Notes under the pieces: generated by a model
Databases searched by the model: none
The model's input: the letters and a program-made list of their open reading frames with translations, nothing else
Told to the model about the DNA's origin: nothing
Made by a program: the position numbers and the translations under genes
Assembly: GCA_023374025.1 (NCBI GenBank)
Contig: SIJG01000057.1
Location: 893,591-957,590, forward strand
Direction of reading: 5' to 3'
Origin: Heterodera schachtii
Lineage: Eukaryota; Nematoda; Chromadorea; Rhabditida; Heteroderidae
DNA length: 64,000 nucleotides
Part shown: positions 1 through 12,061 of the stretch, piece after piece
Layout: each line of letters starts with the position of its first letter
Numbering within the stretch: position 1 is the first letter of the stretch

Positions 1-3000
1 TGCAAAATGGGATTGACACCGGGCCAACTCTCACTTTTGGCCAAATTCGTCCCATTGTTGAAAAAAATTCGAATGAAATTTGAAGATCAAACGGACAATT
101 ATCAATTTATGACAAGTACAAAGTTGTTGCATCAGAATAAGGATGGCCTATTTTCGCGAGTTTTATCTGTGGTTGGCCACTTCACAAAAAGTGCAAATTT
201 GTTAAATTGTTGACTAAATCAACTCATAACTTTTCTCAAACACAACCAAATTGCACAATCTTGGTAACATACGGTAGCCCTTGAATTGGTTATTAGCTTG
301 CTAAATCTCAAAAAAATTTATTAAGTTTTTCAAAAGTTATGACAATTTTCCAGTTTTTTGGCTAGATTTGAAAAACTTAAGAAAAATTATGAGTTGAGTT
401 AGCAAATTTGCACTTTTTGTGAAGTGAACTAGCACCGTTTTATCACTTCCTGTAAACCGATCAGGCTAACATTTTTAGCATACATGGAAATTCTGGAAAT
501 TTAGGATTCAGCAAGTGGAATTGGCAATGTGATGAACGGTAGGGGTCAGTTCCGTCTGGCCAGTTCCGTCTGAGCCAAGCTTAAAGCATTATAACTTTTT
601 TTTCAGTAGACTAAATTTTATAAATTTGGCATCGTTCGAAAGCTATGCATGTTTAGAAGCTTTTGATAAGCTATTTCTAAGCGATTGAACAACCTATAAA
701 AAAGTTGCAACATGAATATTACCAAAAATTCAGAATTTTTGTATGTTTTAACTTATATCTTTTTTAGATGTCGGTATTTCTTTGTGATTTTTGGGACGCC
801 AGTAGAGCTTGTTATGAGCTTTCGAATGATACCAACTTTGTTGGATTTGGTCAACAAAGAAAAAAGTTATGATGGTCTAAACTTGGCTCAGACGGAACTG
901 GCCAGACGGAACTGGCCCGTTCCGGTGATGAATAGGGCGAGGATTTTTAGGGGCGAAAAATTCCAATTTAGGGACCTAAATAGGGGCAAAAAATTCACGA
1001 AATAGGGGCGAAAATAGGGGCGAAAAAGTTTCAAATTTAGGCGTGCAATTTTTTAAATTGCTGTTTTCTCTATGTAAATAAGTTAAAATTAAGGCAAGCA
1101 ATTTTATTCACTGATTGCAGTTACAAATAAGATATATTTTAGAAAGTTTTTTCATTTTAGTGTCGATTCTTAGGGGTATATTTTTTCGAAATTTTTTGGA
1201 TCGATTCTTTGGGGTATATTTTTCTGAAAATTTTTTGGTCGATTCTTTGGGGTATATTTTTCGAAATTTTTTGGATTGATTCTTAGGGGTGTATTTTTTG
1301 TTTTTATTGCATTTTTGTTAATAAATTTTGGAGAAAACGCCAAAATAGGGATAAAAACTTATTTTAGGGGCGAACACTCAAAATAGGGATTTTTAGGGGC
1401 GAACATCCAAAATAGGGATTCCTAGGGTCGGATAGGGGCGTTAAAACGAAGGTTTTCCGAACAAAAAAGGTGTTTTTCGTGCATTTCTCGTCGAGTTAAA
1501 GCCGCAGAAAAAATAAGTAAAAACCTAAGAATCCTCGCCCTAGTGATGAAGATGAAAAATTATAATTTTATGATTTGTTTTCAAAATTTGGGCGTTGCAT
1601 TCAAACTAAATCGATTGTGAAAAAGTGAGCAAAAATCAAAAAAAAATGAAAAATCGGTTCACAGCAATTGGTAAAACTCGCGGAAATAGGCCATCCTTAT
1701 TCTGATGCAACACACCGTATTCCAGGTAAATGGATGAACAGACAAAAAGAATACGGTAATTCTGTGGTTTGCTTAATCCTTAGTTTTTCAATGTTTAGAT
1801 CTGACACATTTGTTTATGCAAATTGAACCCAATGTTGCCGGAAGGATGTTGTTAAAAATCAAAAACTTAATCGGTAAGTACTAAGAAATTTAAACTAAAT
1901 GGGCATTCTTAAAATCTTTAAAAACTAAGAATATTGAAATATTTTAGACACTTCTACTTTTGAATCCGCTCAAGAAGCTTTGAGTGCCGTCAAAGCAGTT
2001 GTTGTGCCCGAGGAGGAGGACGAGCCCATACAAAATTCAAAGTGTTCAATTTAATATTAAAATTTTAGCGAATATTTATTTATTACATAGAAAATAATCA
2101 TTTTATTAAAAATAAGAAAATAATTCATTTTCACCAAATCGCCAATTGTCGCCTGTTAAATTTACCAAAATAAATAATTGTTTTTCTAAGGGATTTTCAG
2201 AAAAAATAATAAAAGGGTTTAAATTGAATTTTGGTGAATTAATTATTAATGAAAAGTATAATTAAATTTATTCCGATATCATGATAAAATAATGTAGGAA
2301 AATTAGAGAATTATTAAATTAATTGATGATGGATGATTCATTGACGTCTCGTTTCTAAAAGGATTGCTTTTTAGGTGTTTACTGCAGGACATAATCACGG
2401 GAAGAAATTATCATCGCAGATCGATCGAAAAACTTCAAAATATACTCCGATTGGACACAATTCAATTGGTTTGCAAAAAACAGAAAATATCAGTATTTTA
2501 AAAATACAATAACTATAAATTCCCATGCCAAAAAGCGCTTCAAAACGGCATTTGAGCATAATAATTAGGGTTTTAAATTATATGGACTATAAAGCACGAT
2601 TACGGACTAAAAAGCTCAAACATGGATAAAAATTGCCAAATAGAACCCTCAAAATTTCCAAAAAATGTGTATTATATTCAAATTAAAAATGCCAATAATG
2701 ACGACGAAAAAATGGATTTAAAACTTAAAAATGCAAATTTTTTTATTGTCTTCCGTCGTATAAAAATACCTCCGCCAAAAGTTCTAAAAAATTTTCATTT
2801 AAAAAAGAAAGGTAAAATGGTGAAAATATTTATTTAAAATGCCAAAATAATGACGAAAACTCAAATTTTCGTAATATTATTTTTGTTGTCAGATGATGTA
2901 TGGTTCGTTCTGTGCAAATGTGACTTTTAAAGGGAACTCGACAGAAATCCAATGGTTTCAAACAGAGATTTTACGCATCGCTGTTCAGATAATGGATCAC

Positions 3001-4723
3001 GCGAAAAAATATGTGGAAAATGAATTGGTGAGCAGCCATTTTTAACCCTTACTAATTGCCAATTTTATGAAAAACTAAATAATATTAAAAAATTAAATGA
3101 ATTTGACTAAATTATTTGTGCAAAATGGGCCCAGATTTTATCAAAATGTGTATTATCATAAAATCCATAAATTTTTACATCTTTTTTATTCTGCACTTTG
3201 AAATTATTAAGAATTTATTACAGGAAAAAACCTTTCCGCTGATTGAAATTGGATTGGTCGAAAGTGTAATTGATCAAATGGGTCTTACGCCGCCAGTGAA
3301 AGACAATGGCACAATTTTCAAAACAATGGTTGAAATTTATAGTGAACTAAACCAATATGGGAACCAAAAGTGAGTTGCTGTAGATATCCGCCATTTATGA
3401 CTTTAATGGTGCCTAATAAAGCTAATCAGCTAAGTGATTTGAGCTATAGCTTAAGATTAGGCTAAGCTTATGCTTGCTTGGGGCTAGGCCAAGGCTTAGG
3501 GTTTTTTTTGTTAAATAAGTATTGTACGAGTTTGCCTCTGTACAAATTACCATTGACCTCTATTTCACTTTACGATTCCAATCAATGATCATCCGCAGCT
3601 TCTTAGACTGTGATTTTCTAAGTTTAAGCACCTGTACCTGGATTTCCTGGACAAATTCCAAGAAAATCCACGCCTGGGTCCGAATGTCAAGGTCGAATTC
3701 TAGTTAAAACTATAGAAAGTAAAACAAAAAATTGACATTGAAAACAAATTGCAAGATGTAGTCAATCGCTCAGCCACCCTAAATTTTAAAAATTTTGCCC
3801 ATCTTTAAAGCCAACAGTATTATTTATTTGGGTATTTTTACAGATATTATCGGCAAGGCTTTGTGTCGACAAATTTGCAAAATGATACCGACTTCGCACT
3901 GCGCTGTTCCCCTGAGAATTGTTTTGCCGTTTTGGACTACAACGGTGTCCATGTTGTGGTAACCCGCTTCGACACTGGCGCCGACCAAGGCAGAGCTATC
4001 GATGCCTACGATTGGCTTTTCCGCTTGGATCCGGATGCTCAAACCATCCGTAGACAGCTTTTGGCGAAATACCTTGAGTAATTAACATAATATACTTGTG
4101 TTAATAATTTATAATAGGTAATTGGGATTAAGATTTTAATAATTTTAATTCGCAAAATTTTTATTAATTATCCTTTTTGATCAATATCATCGAAACTCAA
4201 TTTTTTAAGTTAAAGATCTTATATTTTTGTATTTTTTAAGTTAGTTTTTTCAATTTATGGGGGGTGAATTTTTGCTTTTTTTTTACTTGATTCTTAATAT
4301 TATCATTTTTCTTTACCTCTTTTATCGTATTTTTGGGGGATTACATTAGCTCCATATATTTTTGCGGTTTTTAGCGCATATTTTAGGAATATATTTTTGG
4401 CATTTAATATATTTATTTATTGCATTTTCGATCCATAATTTAATATTATAAATATTTATTATTAATATGGCATTTAATTTAGACAATACTTCGACATTGG
4501 CAAAATGTCTGTTCTTCTGGACCGTTTTGAACGACGGCATTTTCCCCTCACGAACGAAGACCAATTCCACAATGTTGCCATTCTGCGCAGAAAATGTGCC
4601 GTTCAATCATCAGCATTTTATTACCCATTAATAAATTTTACGGACACATGTACGGTCACGTATTATTTTCCTGGTTCCTTTTTGCATGCCTGCCAATCAT
4701 TCATTATTTACTTTTTTGTATAA
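1..4723 (+). CDS. Secreted-type nematode protein 'L', 3' part, unknown function; interrupted by insertion
   Basis: The gene runs in from before the window. Exons read from splice sites and comparison with the inverted paralogue at 49817-55013: 1-~125 plus 1712-1725 (one exon split by an insertion), 1799-1873, 1948-2041, 2375-2468, 2893-3027, 3224-3369, 3844-4077, 4483-4723 (stop TAA). Phases chain without a break after the insertion. Recognisable blocks shared with the paralogue are CKMGLTPxQ, MLLxKIKxLIG, DTSTFESAQ, CLLQDIITG, GSFCANVTF, YYRQGFVSTNLQN and the Cys-containing C-terminus FERRHxPLTNED...SFxHAC. The apparent stop after AKYLE at 4079 is really a donor (GA|GTAATT) leading to the exon at 4483. 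I know no function for the family; secretion is inferred from the paralogue. Because the first exon here is split by 1.6 kb of transposon DNA, the gene may be dead unless that segment is spliced out. Confidence 0.75.
168..436. mobile_element. Foldback hAT-like MITE, GGTGCTA end type
   Basis: Flanked by the 8-bp direct repeat GTTTTATC (160-167 and 437-444). The left end reads TGTGGTTGGCCACTTCAC; the right end, reverse complemented, reads GGTGCTAGTTCACTTCAC. The arms continue inward as a long imperfect palindrome. The centre has the family core (ATAACTTTT, a segment around GGTAGCCCTTGAA, then AAAAGTTATGAC). It is nested in the larger insertion at 126-1711. Confidence 0.75.
537..924. mobile_element. 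Foldback hAT-like MITE, CGG end type
   Basis: Flanked by GTGATGAA at 529-536 and 925-932. Ends are CGGTAGGGGTCAGTTCC and (reverse complement of the right end) CGGAACGGGCCAGTTCC. Inside are inverted arms and the shared core with AAAAAGTTAT and CATTCGAAAGC. A third GTGATGAA follows the next element at 1543. Confidence 0.8.
933..1542. mobile_element. hAT-like MITE with TAGGGCGAGG termini
   Basis: Inverted ends TAGGGCGAGGATTTTTAGG and its complement at 1524-1542 (one mismatch). Flanked by GTGATGAA at 925-932 and 1543-1550, sharing the first copy with the neighbouring element. The interior is built from AGGGGCGAAAA and GATTCTTAGGGGTATATTTTT repeats also found in other elements of this window. Confidence 0.75.
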
Positions 4724-5280
4724 TGTTGGCAATTTTTGAGCAGAAAATTTTGGAATTTTCCAAAAAATTGGAAAGGGAAAGTTGCAAAAATTGTCATTTA
4801 AGACTTAATTCGGACAAATTGAACAATGTCAGCATTGAATTGAATGTTTTTAATTTCATTAGTTGAGCATGAGCAAAAAAGAATTTGTATAAAAATACAA
4901 AAGATTAAAAATAATATAAAATTTTTAAAATAAAAATTTCTTACAAAATTAACGCAAATCCAAAATTATGAACATAATTTCTTGCAGTTGCTTTAAGAAT
5001 TTCTGGTTTTCTATTACTAATTATGACTGCGTGCGTTGAAGAGATTCAAAATTTAAAAATAGTCATTTAAAACCATAAATTTAATTGAATTTTGTAAATG
5101 GAATTGAATTTTGTTGTTTCATGCTGTTATAATGTATTTTTACTGGCATTTTTTATAAAACTTCTGATTACAGAATTATGACTTTTATTAAAATTGGTAA
5201 TACTTCCGATTTCTTATAAAAGTGGCCCAAAATTTAAAAAATTTAGCAATTTGGTACAAGTTCTGTTAACAAATTACCAC
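4724..5280. other. AT-rich downstream region of gene L
   Basis: Contains the 3' flank of gene L and low-complexity A/T runs. I see no supported gene. Confidence 0.5.
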
Positions 5281-5284
5281 TGAA

Positions 5285-6001
5285 ATGTTTTAAATTTTAC
5301 CGGGACGGCAATTGAGAATTTAAAAAAAAAACTGTTGTACGAATTGTCTTCAATAAAGAAAAACGAAGACATTCATTTTGGCCATTTAAAAGTCGAACCC
5401 GAACTCGGAGAAAAAAAAATTGGTCTTTTTAATTTAAAAATTTATAATTTTGTTTAAAGGGGGCTGGCTCATAATTAATATTATCGTTTTATTGAAAGTT
5501 TTAAAATGTTTTCAATTTTTTTTAAATCCATTGATTCATGCTTTTGCCAAAATGTCCATCCAAATTCAAAAATGTTGCACTTAATTTTGGCCAAAATGAT
5601 TTGCTTATATTGGAGCTTATTGAATGGACAAATTGATCTTCTTATCCATTTTGATGCTCATTTTATCATTCATTAACAAGTTCAATCTGTTTATGATTTG
5701 TTATTATTTCTTTTTGTTATTAAAATTTTATAAGAAAATCCAAGATACAAAATTAATTCAGGAACCTTATTTTTATATTCTTCAGAACTAGAAAAAAAAA
5801 ATTATTATCTATATTTTTTTCACTTGATAAAGTATTTTTTAATCTTTTTAATTATACAGAGCAAAAAACTTCATTCAAATCAGAAAAAAATATTGTTCAA
5901 ATCCCTTGTCCCGTACCAAGATTGTTTGATATTCTTATTTGGCGAATTCTATCCGACGAAAATGTTTATTTGACCGCCGAGAGTCCAAACTCCATAAACT
6001 A
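5285..6001 (+). pseudogene. Possible exon remnants, unknown protein
   Basis: Three short open stretches have coding-like composition but do not link into a model. Around 5305-5457 the frame reads through YELSSIKKNEDIHFGHL and ends TAA. Around 5540-5630 it reads KFKNVALNFGQNDLLILELI and ends TGA. After a plausible acceptor near 5860 it reads VPRLFDILIWRILSDENVY and ends TAA at about 6001. They may be pieces of a decayed gene or chance. I do not recognise a family. Confidence 0.25.
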
Positions 6002-9000
6002 AGAATTTCTCGAGATTGAGACTTAAATTTTTCTTTTAAATTTAAAAATTAAAAAACATTGCATATGTAATTTTCCCTGATCATCAAAATTTCGCTTTTT
6101 TAATATGCAAAATTGGTCAAAATTGATTTTGGATTTTCTGTCGTCATTTGTATTCACATTAAAAATCAATTTAATTTTCGCCATTTCAGCAGAATTATTT
6201 TTTTTTGAAAAAAAAATAATATATTTTTTAGCAAAGCATAGGCCTTTCCTATTTTCAATTTTTCTATTATTTTGAATTTGGAATTTGTTGCTTAATCCCA
6301 CTTATTATATTTGTGGGGATCAGCAACTGCTCTTTGGCCTGATGGCCTCTGGTTAATCCTATTTCTTTTCTACGTAATTATTTTGGCACTGTTTCAATGT
6401 CGGCATTTTGTCTCTTTTTGGCAAAAAAACTTTGATTCCTTTGTTTTTTTTGTTCCGCTTTGGCACAATTCCTATTTGACACTTGTCCGTGTCTCAGTGT
6501 CGTCATTTTGTCCAAAAACTAATTAGTGGATTATTTTTTAAATATGCCAATTTGTCCAAAAGGTGGCATTTTGTCTAAATTTGTCTGGGAGAAATGGTGT
6601 TTTTGAGCTTTGCCCATTTTTTCCAGAGTAGACCTTTGTCAAAAAATTGGCATTTGTGCCGACTTCGCAAACATTTAAATTTTAAATGGCCATTTCCAAC
6701 ACTCAAAAAACAAAAACAAAAAACATCCCTTCCTATGCCCCCGGGGGGCGGGCGGAAGGGATGAAGCAAAAAATTCACTCATCGCTCATTTCCCACCCAT
6801 TTTTCCATTGCTACTCATCATCATTCACTATTCACTCACTCTCTGCTCCATCCCCAAATTTTTGGCCCCCTCCCCGCGCCGGGGGAACACAGAAACCCCC
6901 GCCGCTATTTGCAGCGACGGCGCCATACAAATTGCCCTCATCCACGGCATTTTGCAATCCAAACGGCGGAAGCGGCGACGAATTTGTGCCCTCCCTCTCC
7001 CTCCGGCCATTGCTGCGGCACGGCACACCCCTCAAAAACTTTATTTGGCACAATGTATGGGCCGGGCATCCATTCAAACCCTTTCTCCTACTTAAATGAA
7101 TCGAAAAATGTTCCTTTTTTTCGTACATAATATGGTTTCAAAAAAATGGATAGGCTTGTTGCAATTTTCCTCAAAATTTTGAAAAAAATATTTTAGGCAT
7201 TTTCCGGGAATTCATTTTGGTTTAATTAATTGACCGGGCTTCAAAGGGAACTTTTTATTGCGAATTTGTCAAAACCCTAAAAGAAACATAATGGAATTTT
7301 ACATCAAAATTGCGGCGTAATTCTTTTTTAAATTTTTTTTGAAAATTCCCAATAAATTAAAAGGGTCAAAAGCTCCAATTTTTAATTGGAATAATAAAAT
7401 AAATCCAAAAAGCTAACCTCAATCATTTTTTATTGAAAAAAAAGAAAAAGTTGGTCTCATTGGTCCTCTCTCAAGAAATTAAATCACAAAATGTGGTACT
7501 AAAACTCGCACACATCTGGCATCTCCATTTTATGGGCTTCTCGGGAACCAAAATTTTTAACTCATTGACAGAATTTTAATTTATTTTTTTTTTTGTCTCC
7601 AAACTTCGTAATAATTTTTCCATTTTCCATCCATTATTTTTAAAATTTACTTTTTTAAACAAAAAGCCAAACCCCCGCATTTGGGGCCCCGTCCCCGAAT
7701 TTGAAAATTAATTATCGAATTTAATTTAGATTCCCATTCCCGCATCATCTTTGCCCGCCCCCGATTCAATATTGATGGGGTTTTTTAAATTTTTGGCTCC
7801 CGATTCCGTCCCCGCATTTGTGTCCCCGTTCCCGAATTTGCAAATTATGGAACTTTATTTAATTTTGAATCCCATTCCTCGTCCCCGCATTTGGTCCCCG
7901 TCCCCGAATTTTTCAATATTGACAGTTTTTATTTAAATTTTTGGCTCCCGATTTCCCGTCCCCGTCTTTGTGTCCCCGTTCCCGAACTTTGCAAATTTTT
8001 CATTTCCACCATTAGAATTCCGCTGTTTTGTGCCATTCTCTCGCCGCTGTGCCGTGCCTAGTCAGTCTCATTTTATATTCACATCATCCAATTCCACCCG
8101 ATTTTCGTGCATCCGGCACAGCCGGGGCCCCCAATTTTTCAATACTAAGCCGTCCAATTCGGCAAAACTTTGGCCATTTCCCCCCGGGGGGCGGGCGGTG
8201 GCACTTCCCGGGCACTTGTAATGATGATGACGACAATGTGCTTGTAGCCACCAATTTTTAAGTACCCATTCACCTCATTTAATTAGCTTAAAAGGAAATT
8301 TTCATTTTTTAAATTTTACTTTTAAAGTTTTCACTTCTTATAATCCGTTCATTTTTCCTATTTTTTCATTAGAAAATATGGATAAAATTCTGCTTTTGCT
8401 AAAATGTTTATTTTAATTTTTTATTTCTTTAGTTTCAAATTTTCGTTTATTTCCGTTTTTACTGAATTATAGCCCTCGGAGGCTCAATTTTTCAACCCCC
8501 CCACCCAAAAAAGGGGCTTTATTTCAGGGGGAAGTGGGGGGGGGGATTCTAATTCAGGGGGGGGGGTGGTTCTAATTCGATAAAAACGTTATATTTATAT
8601 TAAAAATTGAAGTGTAGGAAAAAATACATTAAAAAGTTTCCCAATTTTATTTCATTTTTTAAATTTATAATTTAAAGAAGAAATTTTTCGTTTAATTTTG
8701 CAAAAATGCGCTTATGTAACTTTTTAGGGAGGGCTCAAATTACGTCGGTGGAGAAATGTTTTGGAATTTTTGGAATGCTTTTTCTTCGTCTTTTCTTTTT
8801 TTAAAAATGTGTCTGATTAAAAAATAAGTTTATCATTACTTTTTTTGTGTGTGCGTGTGTTTTTTTAATTCGAAGTTTTTAAATTTTACAATAATTACTG
8901 TTTCATTACAATCCGCTCGGGTACTGTAATAATTGGCCTAAAGGCAATTTTTTATTACGGTGTATTCAAATTTCAAAAATTTAATTACTATCATTAACTC

Positions 9001-9300
9001 ATCCAAATTTCTGTAATGATTAGTCAAAACACGCTTTTTTAGGCTCTAATTAATTGACATCCTTTTCAAGAAACCAAAAACGCTTTTTTAGAAATTCCTA
9101 AAATTGGTTTTCTTGACCATAAAATTCTTCAAAAAATGGAAAAATTATATTTTTTGAGAAAAAATGTATAAATCAATTTACATCCATTAAATTTGGGCCA
9201 ATTTTTGCAATTTTTTTTTTGCATTTTTACCTATTTGAGATTGTCAAAAAATTTAAATTTTCTAGGTTGAATTTCAGAAAAATAATTGCTTTTTTCGTCG
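6002..9300. other. Non-coding interval with repeats
   Basis: Open frames here are shadows of low-complexity DNA. It contains CCCCGGGGGGCGGGCGG-type blocks near 6740 and 8178, a degenerate CCCCGT repeat near 7.7-8.0 kb, G-runs near 8530-8570 and long T/A tracts. No gene supported. Confidence 0.5.
7670..7990. repeat. Degenerate tandem repeat rich in CCCCGT
   Basis: Units of the type 'cccgcatttgkgtccccgttcccgaatttgc' recur about five times with variable AT spacers (near 7675, 7735, 7805, 7880, 7955). This explains the proline-rich open frames in this stretch. Confidence 0.6.
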
Positions 9301-9516
9301 ATGGCCTCGTCCGTTGAACCGTCCTCCATGCTGCTGCTGCCCAACCCAAACATTTCGCCAAAACTTTCACTCCGACCGCTGACACCCACCAACATAAGCC
9401 CGGCTGCGGCAGCGACACCGCGACGGCACACAGGTGGCCTAATTGCGGCATTTTTTTCGAAATTTCGACATTTCACATTTTTATTTTTCAGTGTTCGCCT
9501 GCAGTGATTCAAAAAG
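9301..9516 (+). CDS. Two putative 5' coding exons, perhaps an alternative start of pde-4
   Basis: An ATG at 9301 opens a compact exon (9301-9433) with coding-like composition: MASSVEPSSMLLLPNP, a Ser/Pro/Thr-rich middle (SPKLSLRPLTPTNISP), then TPRRHT. It ends at a good donor (CACACAG|GTGGCC). A 58-bp intron ends at TTATTTTTCAG, followed by a 25-nt exon 9492-9516 (VFACSDSK) with donor AAAAAG|GTGGGG. The segment leaves in phase 2. The same strand next carries pde-4 from 17 kb, so an alternative first exon of that gene is the economical reading. It could equally be the start of an unrelated short gene. No splice partner is proved. Confidence 0.4.
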
Positions 9517-12061
9517 GTGGGGAAATTTAAAAAAATTAACATTTTTAAAATTGGGTCATGTCACAGTTTGATTTGCTAAGTTACAAAAAAAAAACTTGAA
9601 AATTTCAAAAATATAACTTTTTTCGGACATTTGGCCATAATTTAAATTTTCACATCGAATCAGAGTCATATTTGGCTTTTTTCAGTACAAAATAAATATT
9701 CGGTAAATTATTTTGTTAAAAATACATTTTATTACTTCTCCTACACTAATTTTTATTTAATATAAACAAATTATTAAATATTAAATTATTCCAAATTTTT
9801 AAATTCTTTTTTTTTTATAAAATTGTGAAAATATTTTACGTATAAAAATGGGTTTTTATTTTATTTTTTGTAAATCCCCCATATTTTGTGTCGTCATCTC
9901 ACCTCATCTCACCCATTCTCCTCCCCATGCTTCTCTTGTTCCGTTGACCAATTGTTATAGTCATTACATTTTAATGACAGCTGCTGATGCTGCTGCTTGA
10001 CCTTTTTCTCTCTCTGCTGCCAGCCGCTTAATCGTTCGGTTTTGGCTTTTGAACTCACCGCCCCATTATCGCCCCAGGGGAGGGGCGGGTGGCATCGTCA
10101 TTGGCTTCCTTGTGGACAAATGATGGTGTGACGTCAGAAAAATGGGTCCCCCGGGGAGACAAATGGGCTGGAAAAGCATTCCACATATGCCAGAAATCAC
10201 TCATTCCATTGTTTGCAGCAGCGAGCGAATCAACAACAATTAAGTTGGCATTTATTAATGGTGCCAACTAGAGAGAATTTTAAATTTCCATTTTTGTAAG
10301 CTTCTGAACTCCCGAATTTCCGTAATTATTTTGCAATTAAGATTTTCTGATCTGATCAGAAACATTAAAAACTCAAAATGTGAGAGGGATGCGGGGATCA
10401 AATTAAAAAAATATAATCATAGAACCCAAAAATTTAATGATCATTAGTCTCAGCCCGAGTGATCTGATTAATGTTCCGGAATTGATCAGCAGGCAAAAGG
10501 CATTAAACTTTGATCAAAGTGCACGAGTTCCCTGATCAGAAATCATATGACACAAATTCATTGGCCAAATGGGTCGCTTAATTAAACAGAAACTGTTATT
10601 TATAATTACCTCATAAATGATACCAGGAAGGCAATTATTTTTGAAAAATACTTTATTTCTTGAAAATTTTTTTTTATTTTTAAGAATTTTTTTTCAGTTT
10701 TTTCACATCGATAAATTTTAATGCTTTGATTTTTTGTTTTTTTATGTAATACAATTAGAACGCTACGTCAAAAGTGCACAAACTGTAAAGGATCATAATG
10801 CCAAATATTTTACCTAAATCCCAATATATTCTTTAAAACAAAAAAAAATATTCAAAATTCCCCGAGGGCAAATTTGAATTTTGGCGGCACGGCACGACTT
10901 TCAAAAGTCTCACACCCACACTGTTTACGGCACGACGACGGCACCCATAGCGGTGCCGCCGCCGCCGCCGCTAAATCCAATTATATCCGTGCCGTAAATG
11001 TCGGAAGAAAATTTTCCCAACCTCTCCCCTGCCCTCTGGCGTTGTGTCTCTTCAAAAATGGCAGTAATTTACTAAACATAGTCAGCAGTCTCTCTCTGTC
11101 GATGATGGTGTGGGAAGAATTGGAGGAGGGCGACGGCACAACACCCAACTTATAAGCTGCGGTTTTGGCACAAATGGCGCGGAGCGGCAAAGGACAAAAC
11201 AGCGCCCTGTCCAAATCAGTACCAAAATATTTTTTTTTTTTTCTGAATCATAAATTTTATATATTTTTGGTGCCGTAACGCGAAAAATGCAATAGAAAAG
11301 GCGCGAAGAGTTTAAGATTTGTTTTTTAATTTCAAAATTTTTGGCAGATTTTTCCAAATTTTACTCGGCAGCGCCTAGCGGCCAAAAAACTCATTGTTTT
11401 TAAAAAGTAAACCAAAAATTCGAAAAATTTTGTTGTCGCCAAATTTTGTTAAACTCTTAATTTACACGTTTGCCCTACTTAACAATCTTCTTTTTTTTTG
11501 CAAAAAATTGATGCCTGGGGGGACCAATATTTGTTTGACGGTGAAGCGGCGGCGCTCAGTTGTTCGCGCCAAAATTCGGGCACCGTATATTTCAGTACGA
11601 TAACAACAAAACGAACCAACCAACTAACAGAAAAGCAACTGTTCCTTTCCTCCGGGCAGGCATTCTCTCGAGATAATCTCTCAAGTGGCGTGCCGGCTGC
11701 TGCTGCTGCTGCTGCTGCTCCACGAGAATGCCCTCCTACGGATAAAGAAGCATCATTCCCCAAGCCCTTGGCTAATCTTTTTGCCCTCAGGCACAATTTT
11801 CGTGTTTTTGTTGCCATTTGTCATCCCCTCGGGGGCCTCTTCTGTCTTAGGGCCTCCCCGGCGGAGAAAGGCGGCCGGCCCCTCCGCCGGCGGTGCCATC
11901 GACAGCGGGGGATGCCGCCGAAGAAAGGACGGCACACTCATGTCACATTGATATACTTTGCTCTTTTAAAGCCGACCTCTCTCCAGCATTCTTTCGCTTT
12001 TCCATTAAATCCGATTTGGGATGGGTAGAGCGGTTCCTCTTCTGCTTTTCTGCCCATTGAC
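9517..12061. other. Non-coding interval upstream of pde-4
   Basis: AT-rich DNA, a cluster of TGATCA palindromes at 10330-10560, a palindromic CRE-like site at 10129-10136, a short CCG run near 10960 and a CTG run at about 11696-11720. Open frames across 11.5-12.0 kb follow these simple repeats. No gene supported. Confidence 0.45.
10129..10136. promoter_or_regulatory. Full palindromic CRE-like site (TGACGTCA)
   Basis: Perfect TGACGTCA. A 7-of-8 match (TTACGTCA) lies at 14002-14009. The known binder of this palindrome is CREB/ATF bZIP. Placement upstream of a cAMP phosphodiesterase is suggestive only; single 8-mers occur by chance. Confidence 0.3.

Larger units (their letters stand above)
126..1711. 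mobile_element. Composite TIR insertion inside an exon of gene L
   Basis: About 40 bp beginning GTTGCATCAGAATAAGG at 126 is repeated inverted, almost perfectly, ending at 1711. The flanks (up to ~125 and from 1712) are the two halves of an exon that is continuous in the paralogue at 53411-53561. No clean target duplication was visible. Inside are three further elements (168-436, 537-924, 933-1542). No transposase ORF was seen, so this is a non-autonomous DNA element carrying nested insertions. Confidence 0.7.

Noticed and set aside
4346..4866. Alternative open frames over the last exon of gene L
   Set aside because: The frame conserved with gene R (FERRHxPLTNED) is the real one; the others are shadows.
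11479..12028. 112-176 aa open frames with Ala/Leu runs
   Set aside because: They follow a CTG repeat and GC-rich DNA, and no splice sites or homology link them to an exon.
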